DNA of 64,000 nt from Sparassis latifolia (GCA_018466975.1 CM031559.1:2542001-2606000), one strand, 5' to 3'. Counted from the first letter of the stretch, positions 36,677 to 49,547 are shown. The notes: a model not told the origin generated them from the sequence alone. A program made the numbers and translations.

Positions 36677-39600
36677 CTACTGAAAAGTAAGGAGCGTGGA
36701 TGGAGGACAGACAGAAGGGCAATACGACGGCCGCGATCAGGGAAGGAGAGAGGCGTCCTGAGAAATATATAATAGGACGTCCCAGTGACCATAGACACTC
36801 GAAGTCGATCGTGCGTTTCCATAGAACACATTATTTCATCCGCGAACAGCGGAGAAGTTGGGTCATTTGCGCGGCGCGCGTGGGTCGAGGTGCGCATGGG
36901 GCCAAATCTCTGTCTCTTGAGACGCCCGACCCGGAAGTCTATCGAAAGCTCTGGCAGACAAGCTGCGCGATACAAACGCGACAGCTTGGAAGAATAAAAT
37001 ATATGGCTTGGAAGTCGACTCGTGACGTGTCGTTCTATCTCTCGGCGAGCAACATATCTGACAATCGACAGTCGGACGAGAGGGCGGACCTGTGCGGACC
37101 TTTTACACAAAATGAAATCGATCGGAGGAAGCGCAAAACGGTCGATGTATCCTGCCGCGTGTCAGAATATTGCTTATTCGAGGATAAGGCCCAGAAGGCG
37201 GTCTCCCGCGTAATTGTTCCGCCAGGGAGTCCTCCCCTTTATTCGACCTCGTACAGGTAAGTGAACGCACAGTATCCGGGTTCTACGTTCTCACATACAA
37301 ACTTAGCTGCCGGGTCCGAGCACCACCACAAAAACATTCGGAACCTGTCACGGTCTTAGTCATCGCCGGTATCCTGACAGAGCTTACTGGACGTGGGTGC
37401 AGAGAGGGCTGGAGCAGGAGAATGCAGAGCAGAAGCATTTCGAACGCCAGAGCTTCAAGCTCAAGTTCCATACCGATTCTCCTCTCGGACCTGCATTGGG
37501 GGGGGGTGCAAAATACCTTTCAAAATTCGTGTTCACCCACAGCGGTTCCGTCGGGCGCAAAGGCACAGGGGGAAACACAAAAAATCGAACCTCAAATTCA
37601 TGCCAGCCGCTGGATTCCGGTGGGTCCATGGGAATTCGGAGGAGCTGCGGAAACAAAAGGCACCAGTGCATGTGCAGCAAATACATGCGATGGCGTGTTC
37701 TCCGGCTTCCACCCTCCGTGTTTTCACCGCACAGCGTCTGTCGGGTCGACTTCTGGAGTGAGGGCTGGATAGAGAGCTGTCACCGCCCAGTGACGAGTTA
37801 TACTCGGTAGCAGCGAACTTGAGGGACACCAGGAAATTCGCTGTTCACATACGTCGTACGCGAATTGAAGCAGACTGGACTCCTGCACCGTGCAAGTGGC
37901 GCTCGCAGGAGAATATCACCGTGGAAAATGGGTCCCGCTGCATCGAGGATATCCGTGAGTCCATGTTTCCCAGCAGGGAGTCGTTATCAGTGTTACCAGC
38001 ATCAAGCAGACCAGATGCGATAGCCATCGCTCGATCAGCCTGGCAGGGAAAGAACATCCGTCAGTCAGACTGTCACAAGGCGATGGCGCAGTAGTCTGGG
38101 TGACGGAGGGGTAACGACGAACAGTCAAACGGGTGGAGTAGACATGAGTTCTTCGAGCGCGCAGCAGTCAGCCTTTGAATAGAGTTGAACTCTGAATGAA
38201 AGAGCATGTTAAACAGTGAATTGTTCGCTGGTGCGCCGAGACGCACAGTGAGCAATCTATGGCGCTCCAGCTTCAGTACAGTGTAGTAGCCAGCCGTGCC
38301 GAACGAAAGCGAACGTAATGAGTAGCATTGCTCCAGCTCGTTTGGTCTTCAAGCGAAACTACGAGAATCCGAATTCTGCAGAGCACCAACTAGAGATATT
38401 CCTCGCCGGTTGCGAGTGAAGAACATCGAGCTTCGGATGGGGTCGCGGCACGGCAAATCATCAGCCAAGCTCGCTGGCATATCAAGGATAATTCTCGAAC
38501 GTTGGATAAATTGTCCGCAAGCAGGGCAACGCAGCCGGCCGCGAAAGCGGATCGAGAAACGGGAAGGTGTCCTAAAGTACGAAGGCCGCGATCTAGCAAA
38601 TGTGAGTACGTTGATCCCAGCGCGACAGTGGCAAGTTGATCCGAAAAACATTTTCGGAGCAGGACGATAGTAATCGAAGAGTCGGTGTCGGATTACAGAG
38701 CAGCGAGCGGGAGTCTGAAGCTCGAGGAGAGGGTGGGGGTGCGTTAGGCTCGTTAACCAGCCTCTAGTATATAGGAAGGAGTCGTTCCTCTATATGGAGG
38801 GGTGCGTACAAAACAGTCAGTACTTCCGCACCTACATCAAAAGACCATGCACACGAGCCACTGGCAGATGGTCGACCGTGACGAGCCGCCAACGCCCTCT
38901 CTGCGGAATCCAGAGACAACAAATTCAATACAATCGAATTATAGCCCCGCTAGTTACCAATTACATGCGACTTGTACCCTCGGTACAAATACCCTTACAC
39001 TGGGAATACGATACTAATCCCTGCGTCTACGTAGTATGGTATGTAGAGGGTCTTGTACCGAGCTTACGATGTGATGTCTACGAAGTACACCACCAATTGA
39101 GACCAAATATCATCACCTGGTGCTGGGCGTGCATTTGGCACCGGCACTTCTGGTGCGAAATACTGCTCGCGCTGGCATTGCTGGTGCGAATTCCTGGGTC
39201 TGCGCGTTTCGCTCCGGCAGTGCTGACTAGTCTCCCAAAGGCAGTTGTAGCCACTCTGCTTCAACCTTCGTGCCTCGGATATCCGTGTCTGACGTCTGCT
39301 ATCTATAGGGGGGGTCTTACTAAGAGGTCCATTGCGGGTAGTGATTGCCGATCCGGCACATCATGTGCTCCCACGACGCGTCCGTAAATCGCGTCGCGTT
39401 TCTGTCCCTTCAATGTCCCCCTTCACCTGTTCTGCCATCGTATGTCATCCCGACGTGCATGTGTATGAGTTAACACTTTTTCTGTGTTCGCGGCTATGTT
39501 GTATGCTCTATGGTAATCCAAGCAGCCTGAGATTTCCTGTGATTAGTCTCCTACACAAAAATCTCTACACCTTCTCTATCACCAACTCTAGCAGATACAA

Positions 39601-41156
39601 TCTTGCTATCACCTGTGCATTACCACACACCACCGCGCATGCTAGGTGGGGAGAATGCAGTGAAGAATAACCGCAGAAAGTCTTCAGCAGACATGTTGGT
39701 ATAAGGTACATCACGTGATATCACCAAAATTTGCGACTCAGTGTTATCAAACACTAGTAAAATTACAGCTCCGTCTAAATTGTCCGACCTCTCGACAAGG
39801 AGGCGCGTCAGAACCTAGACTAGTGCTGACGCGAGATTCAAGCATGGAGGTACATAAGTATACACGGGCATGAAACTACGCACTGCTCTACGCCGCCCTC
39901 TCTGCCCCGGTCGTTGCCCCTCTCGCTGCCAGCCTAGCTGTAGCCCGCCTCGCCACCGCGTTCCTCGCTGTCGTGTTCCTTGCCGTTGCCCTCCTCGTGG
40001 TCCCACACAATGCGGTTCCCGGAGTTGTAAAGCGATGCCCAGGCCCTCTGGTGCGCCGTTCGCGCGTGGGAGGAAACTTGAATCGAGAGCGGCAAGAACG
40101 AGGACCTACAACCCTGGGAGCTCGGACCAGGGCATGTACTGTTTGTTGCACGGCGGGAACTCGAACTAGCGAGTTACGTCGCGCGTCCGCGGCACGCCGG
40201 CCTTCGTCATACACGGTACGTGTTATTGCCAGCGCCGTCCTGTGTAGAATCACTAGTACTGAGGCAACAATATTCAATAAAAACATGGATTCCTGTGCCT
40301 ACTTCAAAGAAGGAATTGCTCGTCTGGCGGTGTATGCTTGTATAGGTAGAAGCACGTAACTCTATGCCCTGGATTGCAGTTCTGATACATAGACCGCTCG
40401 ATGAAGAACGTCGGAAGATATGTGTCTTGTATGAGGAGATGTAGACTAGAGGAGGCGATCAGTGCCGCTGACATTGACATATGCATACCTCATCTATGGA
40501 GAAACGGTACTTGTCCGTCTTGATTTTCAAGTGCACGACCGCAGAATCATCTATACATAAGGCCGCTATATTGGTCAGATCATACCAGGCTTCTCTACCG
40601 AGTTTAAGACAACGACTTCCTCCCATGCAGACGACTTACATCTGTTTACGGCTCGAGTACGAATGCTCTGCACGAGGCTATGGGTTGATACCTATCAACA
40701 AAGGGAGGCTTGGCAGCTCTCTATTGCAGATTACAATCTGTATAGAGCCATTGTTTGCCGGATTTCGAACCGCGCAGCTCTGGACGACTGGTTCCAGTCA
40801 AACTGCCACCGACGTCCGCGCCCGCTTGGATTATAAATCCGTCGACGTTGTCTACTAGGTATAAACCTCAGAATGTGCAATCGTGAATGCGAAAAGTGCC
40901 CCCGGACCGGGTATGACTCTAGGGACGACAGATATTTTACGGCAGATGGACCATCTGCAGATCACAACACATCGCGTCAGGGTTGAGCCGCCGCCTCCCG
41001 ACCTCTAGGGCACTTCCGAATCAGCAAATATTGTATCTGATGCCTCAACAACCCCTCGCTAATAAACATGCGAGCGGTTACATAGGAACCAGGAAACTTG
41101 CTATAATGGTCAGATTCACATAGGCGTCGGAGATGAATGCAGCTGCGCAGTTTTCG
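36677..41156. other. Long gene-free stretch between the DUF6533 gene and SDR3
   Basis: About 4.5 kb without a supported gene. The longest frame, 36700-37260 on +, has no domain and overlaps a 150-codon frame on the other strand. Three frames are open together at 37390-37810, a sign of composition rather than coding. There is a run of nine G near 37497-37505 and a 17-bp palindrome (GCAGATGG A CCATCTGC) at 40942-40958, about 255 bp upstream of SDR3. Confidence 0.4.
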
Positions 41157-41163
41157 TATAAAG
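41157..41163 (+). promoter_or_regulatory. TATA box of SDR3
   Basis: TATAAAG followed by ACCCTGG, 49-55 bp upstream of the ATG; the same core as SDR1. Confidence 0.6.
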
Positions 41164-41211
41164 ACCCTGGCTCCTCTGGCGGTGGACCACTTTTCTACTA
41201 ACACAGTACCC

Positions 41212-42222
41212 ATGTCTTCGAAAGTGTGGCTCATCACCGGCGCGAGCTCTGGTATTGGTCTTGCCATCGCCAAATATGTCCTTTCCCAAGGCGATAAGGT
41301 AGCTTGGACGTATCGACTCTCCGAACTTGAAGGTGCTGATTGAGAAGTTCCGCCACAGGTCATCGTTACTGTCAGATCCCTGTCGAAGTTGCCTGAGGAA
41401 CTGAAGGGTACCGAGGCTCTTGCGCTCGATCTCAATGCTTCCGATGATGAGATTCGCAAGGTTGGCGAGGCGGCATTGAAGATATATGGGCACATCGACG
41501 TGTTAATCAACAACGCTGGCTATGGCCTGGCGGGGCCGGTGGAGGAACTGAAGTGAGGGGTGTGCTCCATTCCGACTTGTGATTCCACTTACCTATCCCA
41601 CAGGATGGAGGATATCCGGACCCAATTCCAGACGAACGTGTTCAGCGTGATCGCGCTGACGCAGGTGCTGCTACCCCACTTCCGCGCAAGGAAGTCGGGT
41701 CACATCATCAACATATCCACCGTTTCGGCGTACTGGAACTACCCCAGTTGGGGCGCATATTCCGCGTCGAAGGCCGCGATCGACGCGTTCTCCGAGACAC
41801 TCAGCTACGAACTCGAGCCGTACGGGATCCGTGTGCTCGTTTTCTTCCCCGGTTACTTCCCCACCAAATTCTTCTCCCAACCGCGCGCGGCGGAGGTGGA
41901 CTCGACCGTGTACACAGACCCGATGCAGGGATACCAGTCGCGTTCGGCCATCCCAAAGGGACGTTACGAGGGCGGGCAGATTGGTGACGTGGACAAATTT
42001 GCGCAGCGGACGTACGAGATCGTGCACGGAACAGGGTTGGCGGAGGGGCTCGTGGAGGGTCAGGGTGGGAAGCGGTCGTGGATGCGCGTGCCCTTGGGCA
42101 GCGACTGCAGCGAGCTCATGCTTCAGAAGATGGACAGTGTGAAAGAGAACATCGTCGCGGTCGAGAGGATCACGAGGTCGACTGACGTTGAAGCGGATAG
42201 ACTGAAGGAGTTTGCAGTGTAG
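41212..42222 (+). CDS. Short-chain dehydrogenase/reductase SDR3 (clade A)
   Basis: Exons 41212-41298, 41359-41552 and 41604-42222 give 299 residues, with the same exon junctions as SDR1. Motifs present are TGASSGIG, NNAG, the serine in INISTVSAYW, YSASK and FFPGYFPTKFF. It shares with SDR1 the start MSSKVWLITG, the YWNYPSWGAY active-site surround and the short tail (RLKEFAV). It appears intact. The substrate is unknown. Confidence 0.93.
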
Positions 42223-43365
42223 AGTCGAAGGTTCTGGTGGCATCGATTCCAACCCTTTTCTGGCTTCCTCGGTGGAGGCCCCGCACCTTGCGAGTATGTA
42301 CCTACAATGTGTTCACAAGACGACCATATCTTCATGCCAGCCTCAGTGCGAGTAAGTAGAAAATTATAAGGAATTTGTATAAGTCACACGAGAGTCCTGC
42401 AGTATCATGCATGACAGGCAGCGACAGCGTTCAAGTTGTCACTAGCAATAGCATGCATGTCACTGCGGATCCGGGGCGTGAATGAATAGCCGGCAAAAGT
42501 CGCAGACTTCATCGAGTAAGTTCAAAGGGAGTCGAAGCACTTACTTGGACCTACAGCGAGCAAGAGGATTAGCATGAGTTAGTGTGGTGAAACCTCCGCC
42601 TTCGTCCTCACGCGCTCCCTCATTGGTGAACTCTATATGGCATGACGCCCAGGCGAGCAGAAGCACTTATTCCTGGTGCAGCGGGTGGAGAGACAGGGTG
42701 GAAGGATTGGATGCGTGCGGGTTCCGTTGACCCCGACTGTGGCGAGGCCGTACTGGCCAAGGCCAACACCGTAAGGGAGAACGTGGAAATATTTGAGAAG
42801 ATTTGAGGTTGACTGTTGTTGAGCCAGACCGGTTGAAACAAGAGCACCTCCGTAGCTTTTATTAGCGAAATTTTTAATGACACCGTACCATAGAAGTTGA
42901 TAACTTACAATCAGGCACTGACACGAGCGACACAATTCATCAGTCGAAAATGAATCCGTCCGTCACAGTCCGATTCATGGACAGTGAATTCTGTCTGATT
43001 TTACGAAGAGACCGGATCCTATACACGTATCCCGGATAGTATTGTAGGACATGAAGAACTGGCAACTTGGAACGTCACAAGTCACGAGATCGCGTCCGTC
43101 ACGCTCAGAAATTGGGCAAGGAGTTATACACGACACAATTGAAGAAATCATCAGGCGGTTCGATAGTGTCACGAGGGAAATCAATAATGGGTTGCAGTAG
43201 TAGACATACCTAGTGTTATCTCACGCAATGGCAGCGGTGCCGGTGCCGGTGTTCCACTTTGATATCATTTATAGAGTGGATGTCTTACGGTGAGAATTGT
43301 GTCCGAGACAATTGGTGAAAGTTTACCCCTACTGGATATTGTAAGCGAACGAAAGCGCACATGGA
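42223..43365. other. Intergenic region with an SDR relic
   Basis: No intact gene. A C-terminal SDR fragment lies at about 42690-42850 and is listed separately. The rest is AT-richer spacer and the promoter of SDR4. Confidence 0.45.
42690..42850 (+). pseudogene. SDR C-terminal fragment
   Basis: Aligns with the end of the SDR genes: VERQGG.KDWMRAGS, DPDCGEAVLAKANTV, ENVEIFEKI, then a stop and frameshifts where WRSTDVEPERLK should follow. No upstream exons remain. Confidence 0.82.
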
Positions 43366-43372
43366 TATAAAG
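43366..43372 (+). promoter_or_regulatory. TATA box of SDR4
   Basis: TATAAAG, 60-66 bp upstream of the ATG, followed by a GGTTCGAGGAG..AAG leader that resembles the SDR2 leader. Confidence 0.6.
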
Positions 43373-43431
43373 GGTTCGAGGAGGCGAAGTTCGATACGCA
43401 CCCCACTGTCAGCCCGTACGACTCAAACAGA

Positions 43432-44447
43432 ATGACGCCCAAAGTTTGGGTGATCACTGGTGCGAATTCAGGCATAGGTCTCGCCCTCGCTCAGCATGTC
43501 CTCTCGCAAGGCGACAGGGTGAGCATCGAGACCGCACACTGATCGCCTCAACTTTTCTGACCGCTTTAACGAAGGTCATCGCTACAGTCAGGTCGAAGGC
43601 CAAAGTTACTGACAGCTTGAAAGGCGCTGAGTCGCTTGTCCTTGACCTGAACGGTCCAGACTCGGAGATCCGCAAGGCTGGCGAAGCGGCCCTGAAGATA
43701 TACGGCCACGTGGACGTCCTTGTCAACAACGCGGGATTTGGCGTCATCGGCCCAGTGGAAGAGCTAGAGTGAGAAGTCTGTTACATTCAGTGTGGATCGC
43801 GAAGTCGATGTATTGTCATAACCAGTATAGATGACGTACGGAAGCAATTCCAGACGAACGTCTTCGGCGCCATCGCCTTCACGCAGGCATTCCTCCCCCA
43901 CTTTCGCGAGCGCAGATCAGGACACATCCTGAATGTAACGTCCGTCGGTGCTTTCTGTAACCGCCCTCACTGGGGTGCCTACGCAGCCTCGAAAGCCGCA
44001 TTCGACGCGTTCTCTGAGTCTCTCAGCTACGAGGTCGAGCCGTACAATGTCCGCGTCCTCGTCATCATGCCCGGCTACTTCTCCACCAGGTTCTTCGGAG
44101 CGTCTCCTTCTGTCGGGAAGCTCTCGACAGTCTACACCGCTCCCGAGCAGGGGTACAACTCTCTCGAAGTTACCCCGAAGAAGCATGTGGAAAGCAAGCA
44201 GATCGGCGACCCGGAGAAGCTGGCGCAGCGGGTATATGAGGTCGTCCACGAGACCGGGATGGCGAAGGGGCTCATGGAAAGCCAAGGCGGGAAGAGGGGT
44301 TGGATGCGCGTGCTGTTGGGTCCTGACGGTGGCGAGCGCATTTTTGCCAAGCTTGATGCAGTGAAGGAGAATGTGGAGGTATTTGAGAAAATCTGGAGGT
44401 CGACTGATGTGGAACCAGAGCGACTGAAGTTCTACCCCGATGGCTAA
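43432..44447 (+). CDS. Short-chain dehydrogenase/reductase SDR4 (clade B)
   Basis: Exons 43432-43518, 43575-43768 and 43826-44447 give 300 residues. Motifs present are TGANSGIG, VLVNNAG, the serine in LNVTSVGAF, YAASK and MPGYFSTRFF, with the clade-B tail ERLKFYPDG. Exon 3 begins TATAGATGAC, so the methionine found there in SDR3 and SDR5 is isoleucine. The second acceptor is GAAG rather than a pyrimidine-rich CAG. The gene looks functional. Confidence 0.92.
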
Positions 44448-45986
44448 GTCCCATCGTGATTGTGGGCTTTGGAAGTGGATGTCAATTGCATCCATGAACT
44501 TACCCAGCACTGAAAGGTAGAAATAAGTCTTGTACTTTCGGGACGTGTATTGTAGCAGCGAATCATAGAAAAGAGATGAGCTAACTCGCTACTGGAGATC
44601 TTGCTGCGAATACAAGAGGGACCATGAGAATTAAGGTTCGCACGAGTAGATAAATCACGAGAACGAGTGATATGTCGCACATACTGGAAAAAAGATCGCC
44701 ACGAGAGAATGCTAAGTGGTCTGTACGTCAGCGTTGAGAGCTCTACCCTGAAAAGGAAAATATCAGTTATTTGGAAAGTTAATTGGTATATCACTGCCAT
44801 AAAGCCTGCGTAATTGTCTTATGCAGAAGACTCGGCCAGCGTGCATATGGCATCCTCTTTTCACAAAGGAAGAGACGTGACAAACGCTTCATTTCAGAGC
44901 CAGCCCAGCAGCCATCGAGCAGTCAGGCCAGCAATTGCGGAATTTGGAATCTAAGGAAGTAATTTGAAAAAACGTACCATGTACTTCGCAGGTGCCGAAC
45001 ACCGGACCGAGCTGCTAGCGAACCGTCAATCGTCTCAAAGATGTGACCCAGGAATAATTCCACAGTTCACTGACACAAGTGATTAGAAGGATACTGAAGA
45101 GAACTAAGGTAAACTCACCAATACCTCGCTAGACCGTGCCGCAAATCAGGACAGGGAGCGGTCGGCATGCGTGGCAGAGTGTGGTGCGCTAGCTAGTGTT
45201 AATGTAGTGAAGGACAACAGCAACTACAAAACTGGATGTCGACTGATATGACGCCGGGGAGAGATATTGGCAGGTGAGCATTTCCGAGTCTCCGAGCGCT
45301 GATATGAAGTAAGTTGCGCCGTGATTCCTGTGAGTTTACGGCAAGAAGTCCACTATATCCAGATCAGAACGATGGAACACCACAATGCGATGTCTTTGCG
45401 TCAGCCGCCATCACTGATTATCTGAGAGATGATGAGCCAGAACTGGTGGAGGAAGCAATTGTCGAAAAGAAAGCACATGGCGTCATGTTCACAGCCGCTG
45501 CACCAAATAACGGTCGAACAAAGCTGTCAACTTCTCGCCCATGCGCCAAAGTCATTGAGGCACAGGTACAATGGGGGCTCGCAAGACGATCGTCCGTTGT
45601 CTGGGAAGAGAGGCCAAGCATCTTCCAGATGGCAATAAACAAATCAAAACGCCGAAAAGAACACGTATAGCCTCATGCCATGCACACTTCGAATTTGTCG
45701 CTCGGAAAACGTATTACTCACTCTGCTGGTCCGTCCGTTTCCAGATGTGCGTACGAAGGCGCGAGCATGCGAATTCGAATCACACCAAGTGCAAGTCGGA
45801 ACGGAACCTGATATCGATCTGCTAATTCCGAACACCAAAAGACGTTCAGCGCCAACGTATCCCACAATGGACTGCGTCTGGAGTCGGCGGTGACGTATGA
45901 CGAAGAACTCATCTTATCGCCAGAAGTACAGGACTCGGACATGGCAACGGCCGGACGAATTCCCGTAAAATAACCGCTCGGAGGCC
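44448..45986. other. Intergenic block paralogous to 27.1-28.9 kb
   Basis: Contains no intact gene, but it is related piecewise to the region between the SDR relic at 26.5 kb and SDR2. On + there is a 118-codon frame (45314-45670) with an acidic DYLRDDEPELVEEAIVEKK stretch and no recognisable domain. The minus strand shares short peptide-like similarity with 27.1-27.3 kb. It may hold the remains of a gene duplicated with the SDRs. Confidence 0.4.
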
Positions 45987-45993
45987 TATAAAA
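45987..45993 (+). promoter_or_regulatory. TATA box of SDR5
   Basis: TATAAAA, 46-52 bp upstream of the ATG. Confidence 0.6.
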
Positions 45994-46038
45994 CTTGGGG
46001 GAACGAGATCGAGCTACCAAGCGTGCAGACTCAACAAA

Positions 46039-47056
46039 ATGTCTCCCAAAGTCTGGGTGATCACTGGCGCAAATTCGGGCATTGGCCTCGCCCTGGCTCA
46101 GTATGTACTCTCACAAGGTGACAAGGTGAGTACAACGGTCACTGAAGCAGCGACAGGCTTTCTGACCATCGAATCGCAGGTCATCGCGACGGTCAGGTCC
46201 ATGGCCAAATTCACTGACAGCCTGAAAGGCGCTGAGCCGCTCATCCTCGACCTTAATGCGCCCGACGCCGAAATTCGCCAGGCCGGAGAAGCGGCGCTGA
46301 AAGTCTATGGCCATGTCGACGTCCTCGTCAACAATGCAGCGTTCGGCGTTGTCGGTCCAGTGGAAGAGTTAGAGTAAGGGCATCCTCTAGTGTATTCAGT
46401 GTGGGATGTGCACTCACTCATTCGTGGCGACCAGCATGGAAGACGTACGGAAGCAATTCCAGACGAACGTCTTCGGCACCATCGCCTTCACGCAGGCGTT
46501 CCTCCCCCACTTCCGCGAGCGTAAATCAGGACACATTCTGAATGTAACGTCTCTCGGCGCCTTCTACAACCTTCCGCAATGGGGTGCCTACCACGGGTCG
46601 AAGGCCGCGCTCGATGCCTTCTCTGAGTCGCTCAGCTACGAAGTGGAGCCGTACAACATCCGCGTCCTCGTCATCATGCCAGGTCACTTCTCCACCAAGT
46701 TCTTTGGCGCCTCGCTGCCCCTCGGGAAGACGTCGACGATCTACACCGACCTGAAGCAGGGATACAACACGCTCGCGGAGCTCCCTAAGGCGCACGTCGC
46801 CGGAAAGCAGATTGGCGATGTCGCGAAGTTGGCGCAGAGGGTATACGAGGTCGTGTATGGTACGGGACTCGCAAAGGGGCTGGTGGAGAGCCAGGGCGGT
46901 AAGAGGTCGTGGATGCGCGTGCCTTTAGGTCCCGACGCCGGCGAGTACACCCTAGAAAAGCTCGCTGCGGTGAAAGAAAATGTGGAGGTGTTCGAAAAGA
47001 TTTGGCGGTCCACTGACGTAGAACCGGAGCGACTCAAGTTCTATCCCGATGGCTAG
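46039..47056 (+). CDS. Short-chain dehydrogenase/reductase SDR5 (clade B)
   Basis: Exons 46039-46125, 46180-46373 and 46435-47056 give 300 residues. The first intron is 54 nt and free of stops in this frame, so an unspliced read stays open; the paralogs show that it is an intron. Motifs are TGANSGIG, the serine in LNVTSLGAF, YHGSK, MPGHFSTKFF and the tail ERLKFYPDG. Two positions differ from the family: NNAG reads NNAA, and YSASK/YAASK reads YHGSK. The catalytic Tyr and Lys are kept, so activity is likely but may be altered. Confidence 0.92.
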
Positions 47057-47496
47057 AAATCTCGTGGATTTGCTGCTTCCTAGAAAGAATTCCGAGTAGA
47101 CAATCTTGAAACATACGCATGACCGTAGATGGGCACACTCAGAAGTAATCAATTGGTCAACTATAGCTAGGCAGAGTGCGGTAAGATAGGTAGGAGCAAG
47201 AGCTGAGTTTAAGTATCGTAGCTATTATCTACCAGAAGGGGAACTTCCCACGGTCCACACGCCCCCCGGCCCCACATTAATTTACAGCTGGTTTTTGCAT
47301 TAGATTTCAACTGCGACACTGAACAAGGCTCCGCTCACCCCAGACTATATGGTTTCTTAGGTGGAAATAATTCTCGGCCTCTTGACAGCCCCTCGAGACA
47401 CGACCCACGTGACCGCACCATCGACTTGATGATCCTGGCCCTGTTCTATCTGTACATGTATGCTCTATACTTCTATCGTGTTCTTCTCGCTCACCG
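47057..47496. other. Convergent intergenic spacer
   Basis: Between the ends of SDR5 (+) and the mannose-6-phosphate isomerase gene (-). No gene seen. Confidence 0.5.
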
Positions 47497-48934
47497 TTAC
47501 TTCACTTCAACGAATGCCCGATAGACAATCAGCCCATTCGCACCCGCTATAATCTGCGCCTCAGCCCCTGCAGCGACGAACAGCACGTCGCCCTCCGCGA
47601 CCTGGACGCGTTCGCTGTCCGACTCGACCTCACCGGCACCCTCAGTGACGATAGCGATGCTCGGGCCATCGATCGCGCGGTGCGCTTCTGCCGCACCAGT
47701 GGGGAGCACGACGCGCAGGACAGAAAATTCGGGGATCGGAGGATCGTAGAGCGTGGTATGTGTGGTATTGTCGAAGGACGTGGGCTTGACGAGGTGCCGG
47801 CTCGCGTCCGCCGCGCGATATGTCAGGCCGGACACCAGGTTTGGGATGTCCCTGAGCTTGGGGGTCAACCCGGCGCGGATGACATTGTCGGACGTCGCCA
47901 TGCACTCGACGATATCTGCAAGGGGTGAGAGTGGGCTTATTATGCCGGTGGAGCAGAACGAGCACGCACCACCGGACACATATGCATGGGGTTCTCCTGC
48001 CGCGAGGAATATCGCGTCGCCGGGGTTCATGCTGACGTGGTTGAGCATGAATGCGCAGAACACGCCAATGTCTCCCGGAAACTGGCTGTTCAGCCGCAAG
48101 AACGAGATCCTTTACGCCGCTCTCCGCTGGCAGTGCCCTACCGGCTTCGTACCGCTGCACGAGCTTCGCCAACTGCGTCTGGAACTCGGCCTCTTTTGCG
48201 GTCATTACAGCGGAGAATACGTCTCGCAATGCAGCCTTCTCAATGGGTCCGGTGGGGTTTGACGAAGATGCGACGGAGAGGAATTTGTCAACGGTCGCCT
48301 GCGGAATGAGCGCTGCGAACTCCGGCGTAGACAAGAGATATGTCGCAATTTTCTGAAGGGGCAGGAATCCGCACATTGCGGTGAAGGGGGTGAGAGCTAG
48401 CGCCATCTCCGGCTTGTGGTTCGCGTCTACGCGATGTGCGGAGATGAGTTCATGAACTAAGACTATCACGGGGCAACCCCACCTTTGTACACATCGGGCC
48501 GTTCCCTGTGCAATTCCTCAGCCATCTTCTTGTCAGGGTGCGTCTGAATGCTCAGCGCTTTCCCGATGGCGAGCACCTTTAACAGGAACGGGATGTTGCC
48601 CTCCGCCGCGCCCGCATCTCGGAATCGCTCGATGACAGTGCCACCAATCAGCTCTGGGTTAGCGGCGAGGTAGTGGGCGAGTGTCTCGTTGGTATCAGAC
48701 GCGAGCAGGCGAGAGGGGCCGCTAGGGTGTGTCCCCATCCACAACTTCGCAAGCGTGTGAGCATACGGATGGTGCATAACACTTTAGACTCACCTCCGCA
48801 TAGGGGGCTTTCTCATCCAGCGTAAATCCGGGAATCTTCGAGGCTGCAGCATACTGTGCGACCTTGGACGACAGCCCGATCTTCCCCCAGTCATACTTCT
48901 GTGTCGTCGGGACGATCTTGAATACTTTGGCCAT
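47497..48934 (-). CDS. PMI40: Mannose-6-phosphate isomerase, 4 exons, one-base frameshift
   Basis: Zinc enzyme that converts fructose 6-phosphate to mannose 6-phosphate, feeding GDP-mannose and glycosylation. Exons on the minus strand: 48934-48794, 48744-48483, 48426-47970 and 47915-47497. Landmarks are YDWGKIG at the N-terminus, LWMGTHPSGPS, SIQTHPDK (zinc-site His), HKPEMALALTPF, GDAIFLAAGEPHAYVSGD (zinc-site Glu and His), VECMATSDNVIRAGLTPK and the C-terminal cupin half. The exons sum to 1,279 nt, one too many. The frame shifts at about 48093-48100, between VKDLVL and RLNSQFPGDIGV, where one extra G lies in CTTGCGGC. No intron can explain it. An assembly indel is likely because this is a single-copy essential gene and everything else is intact (about 425 residues). 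Confidence 0.92.
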
Positions 48935-49547
48935 CTCGGCAAGCAGCGCAGAAATTATCGGTGTACAGGTGGGCGTTCAGGTGAAGGCGCTGTCGGGAGA
49001 TCCAGCCAGGAGACTTAGGGGAATGATCAGCACTTTGTACCCATGCGGAACGACCTCGGACTCAAGGGGAAAAACACTGAGCTCGGTTTCAATTGATCCT
49101 TGCAGCAGTGGGTGTTCGGTGAAGTCCTCAAATTAGAATTTCAGGAGAAACTGGTAGACCGTCGGTAGTCACTTGAGATCACAGGAGGTTCGTGGTAGGT
49201 AACTGGCACACACAAGGGCTAGCGCTGATCGACACGACCGCATTGCAAGTGGATCAATTTCTGTGACAAATTACAACATGCATACGTTCTACGACATAGG
49301 TGAATACAGAATGATTGCAATGTTACACTAGACAGGTATACATAAAAAACAGCGGGTAAAGCTTGCCACAATCTAAAAGAGACAACAGGGTGCAGGTATC
49401 GAAAGTCCCAGAGCTTGAGTCCAATAAATCTAAAGCGAAAAACACACGACTCTGTCATGAAGGGAGTAACCGCTCCTCCTCACGCACGGTCCGTATCCAT
49501 ATTTCACCTGGGCGACTACCATGAGATGGTTCACGGTGAATGTCAGT
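48935..49547. other. Intergenic region upstream of mannose-6-phosphate isomerase
   Basis: Promoter of the isomerase gene and terminator of the F-box-like gene. Short frames only. Confidence 0.45.

Noticed and set aside
36700..37260. 186-codon frame on + upstream of the second DUF6533 gene
   Set aside because: Overlaps a 150-codon frame on the other strand, has no domain, and sits where a promoter is expected.
40150..40200. GGAACTCGAACT segment as a possible tRNA
   Set aside because: B-box-like only; no matching A box or acceptor stem around it.
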